A stretch of DNA of 7,676 nucleotides from Bryobacterales bacterium (GTDB lineage: Bacteria; Acidobacteriota; Terriglobia; Bryobacterales; Bryobacteraceae): assembly GCA_003132905.1 (NCBI GenBank), contig PKZC01000117.1:1-7676 (forward strand), given 5' to 3'. The position numbers were made by a program, and so were the translations under genes. The notes below the pieces were generated by a model, which saw nothing but the letters and a program-made list of their open reading frames with translations, did no database searches and was not told where the DNA came from. Position 1 is the stretch's first letter. Every line of letters begins with the position of its first letter. Shown one piece after another: positions 6,682 to 7,676 of this stretch.

Positions 6682-7413
6682 CTAATTCCGGGGCTTTGCT
6701 GGTCGAACTTCTACCCGGCTGACCAAGGTCCTTTCAGGCATTCTCAACAACATGAGTACAATCTCCCCAATATCCTCTGGTGCAATCTTCCAGTCGGCTT
6801 TTGCCGATTGAGCGCTCTCTCTAGCACTAAAGCCTGTATCGACGCTTCCTGGCATAATGTGAGTCACCCGAACGTTGTCATAGCGATGATCCAGCATCAT
6901 TGCCTCGCTCAAGCCGTTCAATCCGAACTTGGAAGCGTTGTAAGCCGCTCCACCCGCAAATGCATTCTTTCCTGCCAGGCTACCTATATTGATGATGTAA
7001 CCGCCGCCACGATTCTTCAGACGTCCCAGCGCCTCGCGCGAGCAATAAAACGCGCCCGACAAATTTGTTTCAATGCTTTGCTGCCAATCTTCCACTGTGA
7101 GTTCCGCTGTGCGCTTCATTAAGCCCACGCCTGCATTGTTCACCAAAATGTCGGGACCGCCCGTTTCACTGTCTAGCCATTCAAACAATGCCGCTACGCT
7201 GGTGCTTGTTCTTACATCGGCAGCTTTTCCCACCACTTTACGCTGCGACTCGTTGGTGAGCCGTCTTACAGCCTCATCCACGCCTTGCTGATCACGTCCA
7301 CATATCGCCACTGTGGCGCCCGCGTCCGCCAAGGCGCGCGCGATTGCAAAACCGATCCCGCGCGTGGCTCCGGTTACAAGGGCCGTTCGTCCAGTTAGAA
7401 ATGTTTCGCTCAT
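6682..7413 (-). CDS. Short-chain dehydrogenase/reductase (SDR), classical type
   Basis: NAD(P)(H)-dependent oxidoreductase of 243 residues, the normal length for classical SDRs, cytosolic. The Rossmann glycine motif TGATRGIG is at 14-21, D66-V67 the adenine contact and NNAG 92-95. The catalytic set is complete: N117, S145, Y158 and K162 (YNASK, 158-162). PGSVDTGF near 188-195 is the usual cofactor loop. An arginine (R40, in CGRD) rather than an acid ends the second strand, which favours NADPH. It resembles 3-oxoacyl-ACP reductase (FabG)-like proteins, but the SDR family is too broad to name a substrate, and no other fatty acid gene is nearby. The ATG at 7413 is preceded by AGGA with 7 nt spacing. 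It is divergent from the methyltransferase gene and may be co-transcribed with the downstream ATPase. Confidence 0.88.
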   Translation of the reverse strand: MSETFLTGRTALVTGATRGIGFAIARALADAGATVAICGRDQQGVDEAVRRLTNESQRKVVGKAADVRTSTSVAALFEWLDSETGGPDILVNNAGVGLMKRTAELTVEDWQQSIETNLSGAFYCSREALGRLKNRGGGYIINIGSLAGKNAFAGGAAYNASKFGLNGLSEAMMLDHRYDNVRVTHIMPGSVDTGFSARESAQSAKADWKIAPEDIGEIVLMLLRMPERTLVSRVEVRPAKPRN

Positions 7414-7487
7414 AGTTCCATCCTACGGCCCGGACTTCGCGCAGGTACTACCCGCAAAGGGGTGGACGAGCTTGTTAGATTGGGTCA
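7414..7487. promoter_or_regulatory. Divergent intergenic region
   Basis: These 74 bp lie between the starts of the SDR gene (minus) and the methyltransferase gene (plus) and must hold, or closely adjoin, the promoters of both. I find no good -10/-35 pair in either direction; TTAGAT (7475-7480) is the only -10-like hexamer on the plus strand, and it would leave a leader of only a few bases. An imperfect palindrome at 7441-7455 sits near the middle. Confidence 0.35.
7441..7455. promoter_or_regulatory. Imperfect palindrome, candidate operator
   Basis: GCAGGTACTACCCGC reads as GC-x-GGTA-C-TACC-x-GC, with six of seven base pairs matched around a central C. Its place midway between two divergent starts suits a shared operator, but no regulator gene is nearby and the match is short, so chance is a real alternative. 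Confidence 0.2.
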
Positions 7488-7676
7488 ATGTACGATGGTC
7501 TGCCTAGCCGGACCGCCCAGCGCGTGGCCTTGCGGCGCGCAGCGCATCAGGTTCTCGATCATCCCCGAGTGTTCGAAGATCCGCTGGCGATCGCCATTGC
7601 GGGCGGCGAGCCAGAGACGCTCGGGAGTCCCGAGGGGTTGCCCGGAAGTGAGCAGCCCTACTCGCGCTCTTTGCGC
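7488..7676 (+). CDS. Class I SAM-dependent methyltransferase, N-terminal part (leucine carboxymethyltransferase-like)
   Basis: The frame is open from ATG 7488 to the right edge: 63 complete codons and no stop, so the gene is cut by the window. It begins MYDGLPSRTAQRVALRRAAH, followed by a QVLDHPRVFEDPLA segment, and later PYSRSLR near the edge. A start of xPSxTAxxVAxxRAxH, then a D-P-(R)-(V/I)-F-x-D-P-L-A element, then (P)-(F/Y)-S-R-x-x-R is the N-terminal signature of proteins annotated as class I SAM methyltransferases related to leucine carboxyl methyltransferase (the TIGR00027 type), usually about 280-300 residues. The SAM-binding glycine loop lies beyond the window and cannot be checked. 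The Shine-Dalgarno is poor (only GGG 4-6 nt ahead of the ATG). It is divergent from the SDR gene. The substrate is unknown. Confidence 0.8.
   Translation, partial: MYDGLPSRTAQRVALRRAAHQVLDHPRVFEDPLAIAIAGGEPETLGSPEGLPGSEQPYSRSLR

Noticed and set aside
6652..7122. 156-codon plus-strand frame opposite the SDR gene
   Set aside because: It covers the catalytic region of a clear SDR in antisense and has no recognisable feature.

Overview
The window carries six protein-coding genes and reads as chromosomal DNA of a GC-rich soil-type bacterium. The best guess is an Acidobacteriota member close to the Solibacter/Bryobacter group. That rests on the kinds of genes seen (secreted PQQ dehydrogenase, ArnT/PMT-like glycosyltransferase, stand-alone siroheme reductase, single-ring ClpB-D2-like ATPase, Leu-carboxymethyltransferase-like protein) and on recalled resemblance, not on a database search. 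There is no tRNA, rRNA, CRISPR array, transposase or phage gene.

Layout. Bases 1-278 hold no recognisable gene: a strong hairpin (23-43), a small inverted repeat (207-219) and a consensus TATAAT (244-249) that probably drives the first operon. On the plus strand follow a periplasmic PQQ quinoprotein dehydrogenase with a non-ATG start (279-2216), a GT39 membrane glycosyltransferase overlapping it by 4 bp (2213-3553), and, 39 bp on, a ferredoxin-type sulfite/nitrite reductase (3593-5368). On the minus strand, converging with this group, an SDR oxidoreductase (7413-6682) is followed by a single-module AAA+ ATPase of the Clp/HSP100 D2 type (6600-5419). A rho-independent terminator lies over the last codons of the ATPase. 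At the right edge a divergent plus-strand gene begins (7488 onward): the N-terminus of a class I SAM methyltransferase, missed by an ORF search because it runs off the window.

How they fit together. The first three genes could be one transcript, but their functions (periplasmic sugar/alcohol oxidation, envelope glycosylation, assimilatory sulfur or nitrogen reduction) form no known pathway; only the first two are clearly translationally coupled. The SDR and ATPase may be co-transcribed. By eye the minus-strand pair is somewhat less GC-rich than the plus-strand genes. No clearly new multi-gene system is evident. The points most worth a second look are the Clp-like ATPase with an LGF tripeptide where ClpA/ClpC carry their ClpP-binding loop, and the reductase whose N-terminal half keeps three of the four cysteine positions of the Fe-S cluster site.
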